DNA of 64,000 nt. It comes from Enchytraeus crypticus (lineage: Eukaryota > Annelida > Clitellata > Enchytraeida > Enchytraeidae). The stretch spans positions 747,001-811,000 of the forward strand of contig CAJHZI010000294.1 in assembly GCA_905160935.1 (NCBI GenBank), given 5' to 3'. Shown here in pieces: positions 33,236 to 44,670 of this stretch (position 1 is the stretch's first letter; each line of letters begins with the position of its first letter). The position numbers were made by a program, and so were the translations under genes. Below the pieces are notes generated by a model, which worked only from the letters and a program-made list of their open reading frames with translations, was not told the origin of the DNA and did no database searches.

Positions 33236-36200
33236 TCAACCCTTTTGTTGTCTAAGCTGTTCTACCTCTTTCAGTCTCCACAGCATCACATGCACGCTGT
33301 GTCTCAGACTGGGAATGAACCTCGACAGTGAGTCATCTCTTGTGAAGATCTGACAGTTCATCTTTGCATCGAACTCAGTCAGACACTTCCGGTAATGATG
33401 AAGAAATGCCACCTGGCTGGGTACAGATCGTATCACAGCGCCCGTAGGCTCTAAAATGCGACTAATGTGATGAATTCCCAGCTCAAATATGTCACGAGGT
33501 TTAACCAGAACCTTAGTCCTAACGCTACTGAAGGATTTAGTCCTAAGGTCGGACTCTATGTCAAACATCACGTGGCCTCCAGTGGCACCGGCTGAGAGAA
33601 GCGGATCAAAGAAAGCACTGAGGAATATGAATCCCGATGGATCTCTGGAAGACTCAATCTCTGAAGACGTTTCTGATGGCACATTTTTAAATCGAAAGAA
33701 GAATCCTGATCGCTTCATAGCGACCGGATGTCTTGTGGTGGACTTAAAAGATGGGGACAAGACGTGAGAGATCATGGCTTTCCAGGTGGAGTGAATGTGA
33801 GGAATGATGAACTCGTCCACATCGTGGAAGGCGACGTAGTGGAAGGATCTCATGGAGCGGTAGAGGCAGTCGTTGATAGCGATTAACTGAGCTCTGTACC
33901 ATACGTACTTTGTCTCAACTGGTAACTGAAAATATAAGAAATATTTATTAACTAATGACTGCCTCACCCATGATAATATATACAATATAATAGTATATAT
34001 ACAATATAAATATACAATATAATATGTACAATATAATATTTATACAATACAATATAATGTATAGTACCGCATCATACTGCATATTGATGCAGTATGATGA
34101 ACATACTGCATAAATATGAAGAAAAAGTTAACAAAATAGGGTAAAATATTTAAGATCACTAACGATGTTTGTTTCAAGTAGAAAAGAATTTAAAAAGGAG
34201 TGGATACCGAAAAAGGTGGACGTGGTATGGACCAATTTTACATGGACCTGCAGCTAAGCAATACACTGATAGATAGGAAAAGATTTTCTTCATTACAAAA
34301 GTTCTTTGTGGTTGTTAGACGCCATTATCAAGTAACTTGTCAATTGTACAACTGTAGGCGATCATTAAATATTTGCTCGTATAATATGGAATGAAATAAA
34401 CATTCGACTATATAGTTAACTAAATCTAAAATAAATAAATCATCATAAACATCATCTTCTTCCCTTTATTCCAGTTTAACTAGGGTCGGGATATGAATAG
34501 ACCTTCTCTTCTTCCTTTATAAAATCTTTATCTTCTTCTTCACTGCAATCTCAGTTTAACTAGGGTCGGGTTACCAATAGACTGTCTCAAATCCTCTCTA
34601 TCTTACATCATATCGTCCATCAGTCTATCCCCTATTTGAGACTTTTCCAATCGTTTAAATTTTTTTTTGCAATTTCTGAAGTCTAGGCGCTCACCAACCG
34701 AATGCCCTTTCTAACGTTGGTATGGATCTTAGTGCTTTAGTCGCCTTCTACGACACGTGTAGTCACCGGTTGGTCAATTCTTCAAACAACCCGGACACAA
34801 CACGGGTCATTCCTTTATTAAAAAAAATAAAAAAATAAAATAAATAGCTAACTAATAGCACCCATAGGTCTACCTGCCATGGTATGACGGTGATGTAGCC
34901 TGTCTGGGTGTAGTACTCCAGTGTCCTCGACACTTCACCAGGCACCTCGTGCTTGTAGAAGAAGATGTGACTCACGCCCAGGATCCTGTTCAGTTCTATG
35001 AACTCCACCAGGGTAGTCGATGGCACGTGACCAAAGAGAGGAGGCACGCAAATCGCAAATCGGAAGTCAACTAAAGTGGAATCATTCGATTTAATATTAG
35101 TTGAATTTAGTACAGAGTGTGTTTCAGATAATGTATTCGTATTGCTGGGTGGTTCCGCATCTCGAATGTTCTTGTTTACAAAGTGTTCGGTTGAAAATTT
35201 TGAAGCTCTAATACCTTTCTCTGTTCGATTGATAGATTCATTTAAAGAAACTGCTTCTCTGAAAGTATGATTTAGAGGAAACAATGGAATCCTCGTTATA
35301 TTTGCGCCATCAACGAGTTGCGACTGGTTAAATGTTAATAATACGTCACAAAAGCGTGAAGTAGAATACAGCGCTGCCACTTCTGGTGGAATTTCGCAAG
35401 AAATAATCCAGCCTCCGTAATCCATGTTGTGATTTTCACACATTTCGTATAACTCGGCTTTTACGGTGATGTAATTTCTGTCAGAAGTTACTGATTTTGA
35501 TTTGTTGAAACCACGCAATTTTGTGATATCGCCCGCATTGTTCTTCTGCAATCCATTTAGAGAATCTGAAAATTGTGAGTTATTAGAATCATCTATTTTA
35601 CTTTGATCATGAATATTTTCTTTATGTAAGTCTCTTTCAGGTTCTGAACTGTTTATAACCCGTTTACGAAACTGTTTGACATTTAACACCCCGTTATTTT
35701 CTATTCCCGATTCCTCGTTGATAATTCCAACAGGATTACTTTTCCTCAACTGTTGCCTATCGTAGAGGTGATTGATGTCTTTCCGTTTATGCCTTCCGGA
35801 AGAGGCGTCAGCTGTCGCCTGGAAAATGGACGGAAAGTGACAAAAGAAATGAGGTCTATCGGCGACCTGTAGCAGCGCCATTATGCGAATGTACTTCCGG
35901 GGAAGGCGATCGTCGTAGTAGGCCGAGTAGACGTGATGACCGCCGGGCAGGGGCTGAAACCCACTCTCCTCCCCCGGGGCATCTCTCCCCCGGGCGTCCC
36001 GACACTGTGAGGACCTTCCCTCGGAGTCAACTGATGAATGATTCACATCATCTTCTTGAAATCTTCGTCCCATTGAATCACTCTCGTTATGAGCTTGTTT
36101 TCTGTTCGATCCATCAAATTTCTTCTCAGTTAAACGATTCTTAGACGTGATACATGAAAGCGACTGCTCGTCATCGCATGGCCTTGTGTCACGTCTTCCA

Positions 36201-36505
36201 TCAGATAATTGAATTAAGTCACCAAGCGTCGCTTTTGAGTCGAGTACTTCGGCTTCAAAACTAAAGTTATACCTTCTCTCCAGAGCTACAGCTAGAAGTT
36301 TTTTCTGAAAGTCTGCTAGGCCGGAAACGGAAGTAGATTTTCCGAACCCGGAAAGAAAATAACCGTCTGAACTGGACTTAAGATCGGATCCGCTATGTAG
36401 ATTAAGTTGTATGTGGAACAGGAGCATGAAGGTGATGTATGCTAAGAAGGCTAATCCCAAATATGTCTGGTACGTCCTCAACGTAGCCATCGAGAAAATA
36501 CACAA
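33236..36505 (-). CDS. Glycosyltransferase family 92 (DUF23) protein, two exons, type II membrane
   Basis: Exon 1 spans 36505-34874 (544 codons, donor CAG|GTAGAC) and exon 2 spans 33925-33236 (229 codons and TGA, acceptor TTTTCAG). The intron is phase 0 and the protein is 773 aa. A short cytoplasmic tail is followed by one hydrophobic signal anchor (about residues 14-32), then a Ser-rich stem, as in Golgi enzymes. GT92 landmarks: HVYSAYYDDR (191-200); FRFAICVPPLFGHV (about 481-494); LNRILGVSHIFFY (505-517); YITVIPWQ across the splice; FHDVDEFI (576-583), whose DVD is the likely metal/sugar-nucleotide DxD; and the late FLHHYRKC. Characterised members transfer galactose in beta-1,4 linkage to glycans; the acceptor here is unknown. 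Two low-complexity, Asn/Ser/Lys-rich inserts (about 230-345 and 410-478) make it longer than most members. Met6 is an alternative start. Family assignment is firm; substrate is not inferred. Confidence 0.88.
34070..34099. repeat. 12-bp perfect hairpin in the GT92 intron
   Basis: CATCATACTGCA, loop TATTGA, then TGCAGTATGATG, about 145 bp from the exon 2 acceptor. Confidence 0.85.
34440..34806 (-). repeat. (GAT)n-tailed repeat in the GT92 intron, with duplicated 3' end
   Basis: Matches the 42287-42590 family in reverse. The terminal block CAGTTTAACTAGGGTCGGG occurs twice (34471 and 34550), so the 3' end is duplicated. It ends about 65 bp from the exon 1 donor of the GT92 gene. Confidence 0.8.
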
Positions 36506-36894
36506 ACTACTTTCTCCACTCTACTGAATATTAGAAATACTCAAAAACATGCTGCTATTTTCAGACCTAAATATCTATTAGAATTTTCATCATAAAATTA
36601 TTATCAGTAAATATCAATTCTAGTTATAAATTAGAATTAAATTCATAAAATAATAATTAGCATTTTGATAAGTAATGCATTAAGTGAAGTGAAGCTCATA
36701 TGTTCTTAAACTGTAACTTACGAAATTGTAAGTATTGTAAACAGGATTGTTTTGGGTAAAAAAGGATTACCTTTTACTCAGGGAATGATGCCCCTATTCA
36801 GTAAATGTCAGTCGAATCTGAGAAAGGCATAGGGGGCCCACTTCGTCAAAAGCAGAATCCCCCAAGAATAGTAAATCAAAATGAATGTTATAGC

Positions 36895-36995
36895 TTAGAT
36901 GATTGAAAGATTCACTCGTATGTGGACATGAAGAGGAAAACGGAAGGAGTTATTTTCCATGGACCTGCCAGTAGGCAGTGCACTAAGAGAGAAGT
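36895..36995 (+). repeat. 3' end of the (GA)n-tailed LINE family
   Basis: TCACTCGTATGTGGACATGA, AGAGGAAAACGGAAGG, CCATGGACCTGCCAGTAGGC and AGTGCACTAAGAGAGAA match the tail (reading SYVEMKRK.. in the long copy). This is a short 3'-end-only insertion. Confidence 0.65.
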
Positions 36996-37165
36996 ATGAT
37001 TATTGTAATTGTAACTGCGCTAAATTGTATCTTTTAAATTAGTCAATAGATAAACTAAACAATGAGCATACTACTATATGGTGATTCATATCTCCCTGGT
37101 TGTAGCGTCCTTTCAAAGAATGAATTTTAAGTACGTACATCAATGATTAAACTCAAAGTTAAAAC

Positions 37166-37290
37166 TGGTGTTAACTTAAGCTGCATCTCTCAAAAGGACA
37201 TCAGTGACTGACGAGCCCAGGATCTGAACCCTGTATGTATACAGATCCGCAGTCGAACACCTTAACGATCATGCCACTGGCTTAGTCATG
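37166..37290 (-). repeat. tRNA-derived SINE, diverged copy
   Basis: GGACATCAGTGACTGACGAG, CCCAGGATCTGAACCC, CAGATCCGCAGTCGAACACC and ATGCCACTGGC match the family. The 3' region is mutated. Confidence 0.8.
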
Positions 37291-37904
37291 CGCTTTAAAG
37301 CGGAATTTAAGGATTTAAATTAAATCTAAGTGATCAGATTAGTTAAAAGAACTATGAAATAAGTAGACCAGTTCACTCTCAATACGCAGAAACAGCATTA
37401 GTTGTGATCAGATTTATTAAGTGAAAGATATGTTGAGCTAAGTTTAATGTCAATTTCGAAGCCGAAGACGGACAATATAATGTAATATCAGATACGATTA
37501 TGTAGCATACCATTTTTCATTACTGTTTGTTTAATTTAAAATAGTTTTGTATTCCACTGACATTATACCTGTGCAACTTTTTAATACAACATTGCACAAA
37601 ACAGTACATATATAACTGGCATCACTAGCAATGAGACAAAGCTTCACAGGGAAGCGATATGCCGAAAAAAATGTTAAATCCACCACGATGGTATATAATA
37701 ACTTTATTAACTATAGTAACTTACTGACTTATAAGACTGTCACAGATCTTCAATCTTTGTTACGCTGATGGGATTGCTTAAAGAGCTTCTAATTACACTC
37801 AAATCTATCGTAGCAGAACTTTTCTAACATGCTAACAAGAAACTAACAACAATACGTGAGATATCGCCAGACACCGGCCATCTGTCTATTGAGCTTGCTA
37901 GAGA

Positions 37905-37978
37905 TGGATGGGCACAGGATTTGAACTCTGCTTCTACGGACCAGCAGTAGGACATCTAACATCATGCTACTAGCTAAG
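37905..37978 (-). repeat. tRNA-related SINE fragment
   Basis: GGCACAGGATTTGAACTCTG, CGGACCAGCAGTAGGACATC and ATGCTACTAGC fit the tRNA half of the family in reverse. The 26-bp minisatellite begins at its edge. Confidence 0.55.
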
Positions 37979-38195
37979 ACCTAACTATGAGACCTAGCTG
38001 TCAGGCCTAACTATGATACCTTTCTATCATGCCTAACTATGAGACCTATCTATGAGGCCTAACTATGAGACCTATCTATGAGGCCTAACTATGAGACCTA
38101 TCTATCAGGCCTAACTATGAGGCCTATCTATGAGGTCTATGAGACTTATCTGTCAGGCATAACTGTGAGACCTATCTATCAGCCTATCTATGAGA
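37978..38195. repeat. Roughly 26-bp minisatellite
   Basis: Repeats of CTAACTATGAGACCTATC and TATGAGGC, about 8 copies, upstream of the GT92 gene. Confidence 0.88.
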
Positions 38196-38774
38196 TCCAA
38201 CAATATTTACATTATTATATATGTCACTTTGCCAAGAGATTCAATTCTCTCTCATGACAGACGCACCTACTTAAGTAATTATATAGTGTTATTTATTTTT
38301 GCATTTAAACTATAGGCTACCTTCTATATTTTCAACTATTGTGCCTGTGACTATTGCCCTTGCAGACTGCATCCACCGGAGCTATACGATGAATCTTCCA
38401 GCTCAGATTTCGCATTAGTGCTAAAAGTGCTGATGTAATTTACTGGCTGACTGGCATGGGATGCCAATCCGTGATGATATTCATCTCTAGACGCACAGTG
38501 TAAAGTTAACGGGCTATCAGGCTTCTAGCCTGCTACTACAGCTTAGCCACTCCCAGTTAGTGAAGATATTGATTTACTTCTTCTTACACTTCGCCTACTT
38601 CCTTCTTTACTAATCTAAGAATTTATCTAAAAACTTTGATTTAATCCATCTTGATGCCAGACAACAAAAGGTACTTTGAGCTTTAACCTTTTGGTAGAAG
38701 CTTACAAATTTTTCAACTCGATATTTAATTTTAATAGTAATTTTAATTTCATAAATTAACAAATTAGGTGTAAA

Positions 38775-38875
38775 TCAGCATGAGAATCAGTAGCCTATGT
38801 TCCGGGTTCAAATTCTACGCTGTATCGTTAGTGATATCTTTCGGAGGAACGCAACTGGTCAGCACTGGATTTAAC
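38775..38875 (+). repeat. tRNA-related SINE fragment
   Basis: GAGAATCAGTAGCCTATGTT, CCGGGTTCAAATTCTACGC and GTTAGTGATATCTTTCGGAG fit a diverged copy. Confidence 0.5.
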
Positions 38876-38879
38876 CTTT

Positions 38880-40035
38880 CCAGGCTTAATTTAATTCTGC
38901 CTTTTAAAATGTTGCTAATTATAAAGAGTTCAGAAAATATTCTAACGCGAGAGTGACACTCGACGCATCCGCAAATCTATAGGTTAAATGAAATTTTTTA
39001 AAAAGTTTAATAAAAACTGAAATCTAGATAAGGAGAGTTGTTGAACCTGGGCTAGAATAACATAAAGCCCAGGAAGAAGTGAACGGAACGTCAAAAGAAA
39101 TTAAGTAATAAACTAATTACAAGAGATCGGCTTCATCTTCGTTAAAAATAGTGCTTGAGTAGACTCCAGATGGATCGGTTTTGAAGACTAATGACAGCTT
39201 TTGTAAAAATAAAAATATAAAATGCAGTTAAAATAATTAGTAGAAGTATAAATATATAAATAAATTAAGTTTGCATTGTCTATATAAGGTGTGCGACATT
39301 CTGTGTAGAGCTATATTTATAAGTAGTTAATATTAATAATAAATTAATAATAATAATAATAATAACATTGAAAAAAAATAACAATAATAATAATAATAAC
39401 AGATCCGGGTACAGAAAGCACTTAAATGCTTTTTAAGAGCCATTTTGACTGCTTCACAGGTTCTGGCAGGTTATCATCAATCCTTACCAAGGTTAATCAT
39501 ATCTTAGCTATATTGCTAACGCGATTTGACATGAAGCTCTGAAACACGAAACCTTACATGGGCCGTAGAAGATTTTCATTCAAAGCTGACTAACTTTGGC
39601 TTTAAAGGCGAACAGTACAACCTTTACGTTATATCCTTTCCCATATACAACATACTTTTAATATAATATAATAGTCTAATATAATATAACATTTTAATTA
39701 CTCTATTCTACGCGTATTTCTTAAAGTAACACAGATTACATTCGCTGCACACGCGTGTTTACACTCCTACTCGTTAAGCTCAGCTCCTACCAGTGAACTC
39801 TGTCTAGTAGCCCGCGCTGTCTGGCTCCAGTAGAACGTGCCTGAGCTGCAGCGGCTGCTGCGCTGGAGGCAGAGGTCAAAGTCCTGTACATCTGTTTATC
39901 TCAATCAGAGCCGATCACTTTGATCTGATAGCAGAAGAGCTGCAGTTAAATATAGTCACGTGATATCACAAATTCAATAACTTCATAACCGTAAGAAGTC
40001 CGTTGATCAAAACAAGACTTCATAGACATAAGCAT
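38880..40035. other. No gene seen; possible promoter-like patch
   Basis: 39770-39860 is GC-richer (CGCGCTGTCTGGCTCC, GCAGCGGCTGCTGCGC) and could be a promoter or 5' exon of the - strand GT92 gene. There is no direct evidence. 37290-37900 and 38200-38770 hold nothing recognised. Confidence 0.3.
39335..39400. repeat. (AAT)n microsatellite
   Basis: AATAATAATAATAATAA runs on both sides of a short A-rich break. Similar ATT/AAT tracts are at 5580-5625, 16510-16545, 40218-40275, 42236-42260, 42563-42597 and 50336-50385. Confidence 0.9.
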
Positions 40036-40039
40036 ATTC

Positions 40040-42112
40040 ACAAAGACCCTACAACACCCTAATGCAGCCCTTAGATTTTTTGGATAGCCTTTGCCAAAGA
40101 AAAGGTCTCTCGCTTATCGCCGATTCGCTCTGCATTAGCCTTCCTATGCCATTAATGAAGTCAACTCCATCGGGATTCATGGGGCCCATGGTTCCAGTGG
40201 CCACCGGAACAACTTATAATAATAATAGTAATAATAATAATTATTATTATTATTATTGTTATTTCCATTATTATAATATTATTACTACTTTTCCCCGGGT
40301 GTAAAGAACCCGAGGTTTGATAAAAACGATTCGAGCAGTACGTGCTGAATCGCCGCCCGGCTATTGGAGGTCATCTAGCGGCTGAAAAGAATTGCTGGAG
40401 CAGACTGCACTAAATCTTTGCAAAGTCATGGAAAGCCTTTGCCAAAGAAAAGAGGTCTCTCGCTTATCACCGGTTTGCTCTGCATTAGTCTACCTATCCC
40501 ATTACTGAAGTCAACTCCATCGGGATTCATGGGGCCCTAAAGTTAGGCCGTCCGGGCTCTTGCAATCTGATCTGGACAACCCGCTTGGTTTCTTCGAGGA
40601 ATTGATGCCCGCTCGCGAAAGGGCTCGCCATATTATGTAATTTAAATTGTGATGGCGAGCCATTCTACCTGAGCTGCGTTTGCATGAGAGACCGTGGAGA
40701 TCTAACTCATCGACTTCATGACCGCAGGGGTAAATGTGCGGCTCGCAAGTTTTCGCCCCCTAAACGGTAACGAGCATCCACTCGAATTGCCCCATTGTCT
40801 ACGAAAAGACCGAAGGAAGCAATGGCGAGAGCGTGAATCCAGTCGCTGATTCTTTTGATTGACACAGCAAAGAGGCGTGCTCTGTCTAGCTTACTAGAAT
40901 GGGACTCCAAAAGTCGATTATAATTCCGACCCACTAAAGGACGGTCCCATGCCATTTTGTTACTGACTGAGGTAGTGGGCGGAGCACTGGTGTTGAGGCC
41001 TTTAGACTAAACTGACAACGCTTCTTCAATGGATGCATCGGCAGAACGGGAGCACTTGAGAAGATGGCGTCTTGCAACTGCCTCGTTCCCATCGCTGAGG
41101 CCAAGATGGCTGAAGGCGCGATATATGAAGCAAGACGAATTCCAAGACGACCCTTCTTCACCGGTAGACGGGCTTGCTGCCGCTGCAAATCTGACATATC
41201 AACATTGATAACGGCGCACAAGGATTGCCTCTGAGCCTCGTCGTAGTCTGACAGCCGCGGATGAGAGAAGCTCGGACTGGCTCGCAGAATGTGCATAAGT
41301 TTTGATGCACTTAAGGAAAAGCGAAGGATTGCCAGAGTATCATGAGCGGCTAACGAATGGAGACTCGAAGCTGCAGGCTTAAGATCCTCCAAGCGACCAG
41401 ATAGAGCGGTGGTCGTAGCTTCTTCTCCAGAGAGAGGCGCGACGGGAGAGTGCTACGGAAAAGCCCAATGGCTCAAATGACATAACTGAGTTGGCCGGAG
41501 ATTTACAATCTCATGAGATGACTTCGCACATTGTCTGATTCAAATTAAGGTGAAATTCCTGGCTTCTGTCGATGATAGACTGTACATACTTAGCAACCGA
41601 AGATTTGCAACCATCAAGAGTTACGCGTCTAGGTATTCAACGGTGAGAGCGCTGGAGAAAGAAGCAAGGAGAGGATTAATAGTGACGCAAAACAGCATGG
41701 GCCCTAGGCGATCACCTTACTGGACTCCTTCCTGCGTCTCAATGCACCAGTCTCCGAACTTCAAAAATGAGGGGTTTGAATATGCTACACAGCAGAATCT
41801 ATACAGCTCTTGAATTTTGTAATAGATTTCGCCGAACATTCGTGATCTTCTTAAGCAATTAAAAGCATTAGAGAAGTCTAGCTTTACCACGAAGTGATCA
41901 GCTGGCATTGACTCGGCGAAGCGACGAGTAGCGTGAACAGCTGCCTCACAGCCATCTGGAATACCAGCACTAAGTTGGATAGTCTCAAGTAATGGCTGAG
42001 AGCTGACATCGCATAACGATTTGCGCATTAAGCTGCCAAACGACGCCAAGTGAATCCAACTGCAATGGGGCGAACGCCGATTCTTTCCGAGTGCAAAAAT
42101 GTTTATCACCCA
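40040..42112 (-). mobile_element. Decayed non-LTR reverse transcriptase (FVVKLDFSNAFN type)
   Basis: Fragments in order on the - strand: LSAGIPDGCEAAVHATRRF, HFVVKLDFSNAFNCLRRSRM and ELYRFCCVAYSNPSFLKFGD with TQEGVQ (42109-41717); thumb-like PAASSLHSLAAHDTLAILRF, ASKLMHILRASPSF and LPVKKGRLGIRLASYIAPSA (41392-40934); then MAWDRPLVGRNYNRLLES and a final ERPFLWQRLSKKSK near 40072-40200. The middle, with the catalytic DD, is deleted or out of frame. The C-terminal segment occurs twice (40072-40182 and 40431-40541). The clade is not assigned. Confidence 0.75.
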
Positions 42113-42142
42113 AAAGCACCGGTTGGACTGGTGCTTGCATTA

Positions 42143-42236
42143 TTTATTGAAATAATGCTGAAGCCACGTCACACCCATATTTACACCTATTTCATACCAA
42201 TGTTGACAACCATATTTATTTGGCATCATGATGATA
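42143..42236 (+). repeat. 94-bp exact direct repeat, copy 1
   Basis: Identical by eye to 42789-42882, starting TTTATTGAAATAATGCTGAA and ending GGCATCATGATGATA. It sits directly beside the decayed reverse transcriptase at 40040-42112. Confidence 0.95.
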
Positions 42237-42286
42237 CTATTATTATTATTATTATTATAAATACTATTTTATTATTATTATTACTT

Positions 42287-42590
42287 ACCCCGTGTTGTGT
42301 CCGGCTTGTTTGAAGAATTGACCAACCGGTGACTGCACGTGTCGTAGAAGGCGACTAATGCACTAAGATCGATACCAGCATCAGAAAGGGCATTCGGTTG
42401 GTGAGCGCCTAGGCTTCAAAAATTACACCAAAAATTTCAACGAATGGCAAAGTCTCAAATAGGGGATTGAATGATGATATGATGTAAGACAGAGAATTTG
42501 AGACAGTATATTCTTAATCCGACTCTAGTTAAATCGAGATTCAAGGGATGGTGATGATGATGATTATTATTATTATTATTACTATTATTA
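42287..42590 (+). repeat. Interspersed (GAT)n-tailed repeat, full-looking copy
   Basis: It starts CGTGTTGTGTCCGGCTTGTT and passes GACCAACCGGTGACTGCACG, GGGCATTCGGTTGGTGAGCG, GTCTCAAATAGGGGATTGAA and GAGATTCAAGGGATGG into GATGATGATGATT. About 300 bp, non-coding. Other copies: 11290-11550 (+), 30739-31026 (-), 34440-34806 (-), with fragments at 935-1052, 1443-1510, 55917-56018, 58950-58995 and 59497-59580. No tRNA promoter boxes were recognised, so it may be a LINE 3' end. Confidence 0.8.
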
Positions 42591-42686
42591 TTATTATGTT
42601 TTCGTGCTGATTAAAATACAATTCATTTGCAGACCTACTGTTTTCGGTAATGAAGTTGATAGATTGTGTGCTCTTTCATTTGATTT

Positions 42687-43025
42687 TTACTTCCTCATTG
42701 ACACTATGTTGCAAATCATGTTGGCACTCATATTCCCACCAATGTCGCAATCATTGACGCCCATGTCATACTCATTTTGACATCCAAGTTTATTGAAATA
42801 ATGCTGAAGCCACGTCACACCCATATTTACACCTATTTCATACCAATGTTGACAACCATATTTATTTGGCATCATGATGATAGCGATGTTGGCACCCATA
42901 TTGACACATTTGTCACACCAATAATGGCACCCATTTCACACCCACATAGACAACCATATTAATTGACATCATGCTGAAAGCCATGGCGGTACCCATATTC
43001 ACGCCCATGTCACACCAATTTTGAC
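42687..43025 (+). repeat. Degenerate CACCCATATTGAC array containing copy 2 of the 94-bp repeat
   Basis: Diverged 20-35 bp units around CACACCCATATTTACACC, GTTGACAACCATATT and CATCATGAT. Copy 2 (42789-42882) is embedded in it, so the array is the likely source of copy 1. Confidence 0.75.
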
Positions 43026-43029
43026 TTGC

Positions 43030-44285
43030 CAATATTCGCTATAGAATTAGGTCCATGCATCCTTTGCTTGCATGATGATCTATAATAGTAGAGGACGTCA
43101 GACGGTATACCGAACAGCGGGAATGCCGGAGAGCGAAACGAAAATCTCATAATCCGCGGGCTTAGGCCTGGCCGTGTTCGGATTGTGAATTATTCCCGCA
43201 TCGGAGCGAATGCTCGGTTGATGTGCGTTCACAAATCATAAGCTAAAATCTCTGAATCAAATGTAACATTACTTTACGACCTGGTTTGACGGCAATCTTC
43301 CTTAGCAATCTCTTAGCCCTAGACATAACCCCGATTCCATCATAAATGTGAACGCTAGCCCTAACCCTAACCATAGAACTTATCTATATATGAATTCGGG
43401 TCAATAAAAAATTATGCATCAGAAAATATAAACTTTCTAGGGAAACAGGTCGCGGTTTAATAGCTGATTTGAAATGAAGGCTAATGTCATCGGATCGATT
43501 ATCACAATGGCTGCTAACCATTATAAAGGTTAAAGGCAAGTGAGTAGCTTAACATCATTTGCTTGTCTAGAAACCATGTCTTTGGCGGAGGTTTGAACTG
43601 AACTATGGATCAATATCATCGTATTGATTGATTATGATCGTATGACGTTTTAACGATGAATTCGCTCACAAGGGTTTACACATTTGTAAAGATAGATTGA
43701 GGAAATGGCAAATAAATAAATATTGTACCCTTATACTGTATGTTTCTATGATTTTATGAGAAAAGCGAATTGAAGAAATGGAGTAATATGGCACAGAGAG
43801 GTTTTGAATAATGATTGAAATGTAAAATTTGGAAACCTGTTGAGATATAAGTCGATAACCGTGCATGTCGCAGTATAAAAACTGCTACAGCACTTCATAG
43901 GAGCATATGCAAAATTTTGAGATTAGAAAAATTTGAAATTGTTAGTAAATGCTAACAAATTTAAATTCGAAACGTTGAACTCTGTAATAGCAGAGAATGA
44001 GGAACACCGCAAATTGACAATATTGTAAAGTACTCTACAGAATTTGAATCCGCACTGATTTGCCAATGATTCGCTAATTTATGGAATGCCATCCATTATT
44101 TGCCGATAATCATCTTTAATAGTAATTACAAGCGAATGAATGATGATTTTAGATCAGATTTCGTCTCAATGTTGAGCTCTCGCTCAACTATTAAAAGTCG
44201 AGAATTAGGGGCCTAACCGTCAGTTTATTATTGAAGGTGCATCGGTTTCGATGAGTTGAACATTGGATTTGCCGATCCTATGACT
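43030..44285. other. No gene seen
   Basis: 43080-43215 is GC-richer (GGGAATGCCGGAGAGCG, TCCGCGGGCTTAGGCC) but has no reading frame. 44690-45860 and 46000-46670 also lack recognised genes; the 84-codon frame at 45538-45792 matches no family I know. Confidence 0.45.
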
Positions 44286-44289
44286 CACT

Positions 44290-44670
44290 ATGATTTAATG
44301 ATTCAGTGATTTACAATGATTTACTGAGCCAATGATTTACAATGGTTTGCATAACCAATGACTTACAAAGCTTTACTGATACAATGATTTGCTATGATTT
44401 ACTGATCCAATAATTTACAATGCTTTACTAATCCAGCGATTTATAATGATTTACTGATCCAATGAGTTAAAATGCTTTGCTAATCCAATGATTTACAATG
44501 ATTTACTGATCTATGTGAGTTAAAATGCTTTGCTAATCCAATGATTTACAATGATTTAATGATTCAATGAGTTGAAATGCTTTGCTAATCCAATGATTTA
44601 CAATGATTTACTGATCCAATGAGTTAAAATGCTTTGCTAATCCAATGATTTACAATGATTTACTGATCAA
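44290..44670. repeat. 26/52-bp minisatellite
   Basis: Alternating CCAATGATTTACAATGATTT and CCAATGAGTTAAAATGCTTT half-units make a 52-bp period in the right half. The left half is a simpler, diverged version. Confidence 0.9.

Noticed and set aside
35076-35270. + strand frame of 64 codons
   Set aside because: It is the shadow of GT92 exon 1 on the opposite strand; 33489-33767 is the same for exon 2.
43345-43372. CCCTAACCCTAACC, a telomere-like motif
   Set aside because: Only two units, no array and no chromosome-end context.
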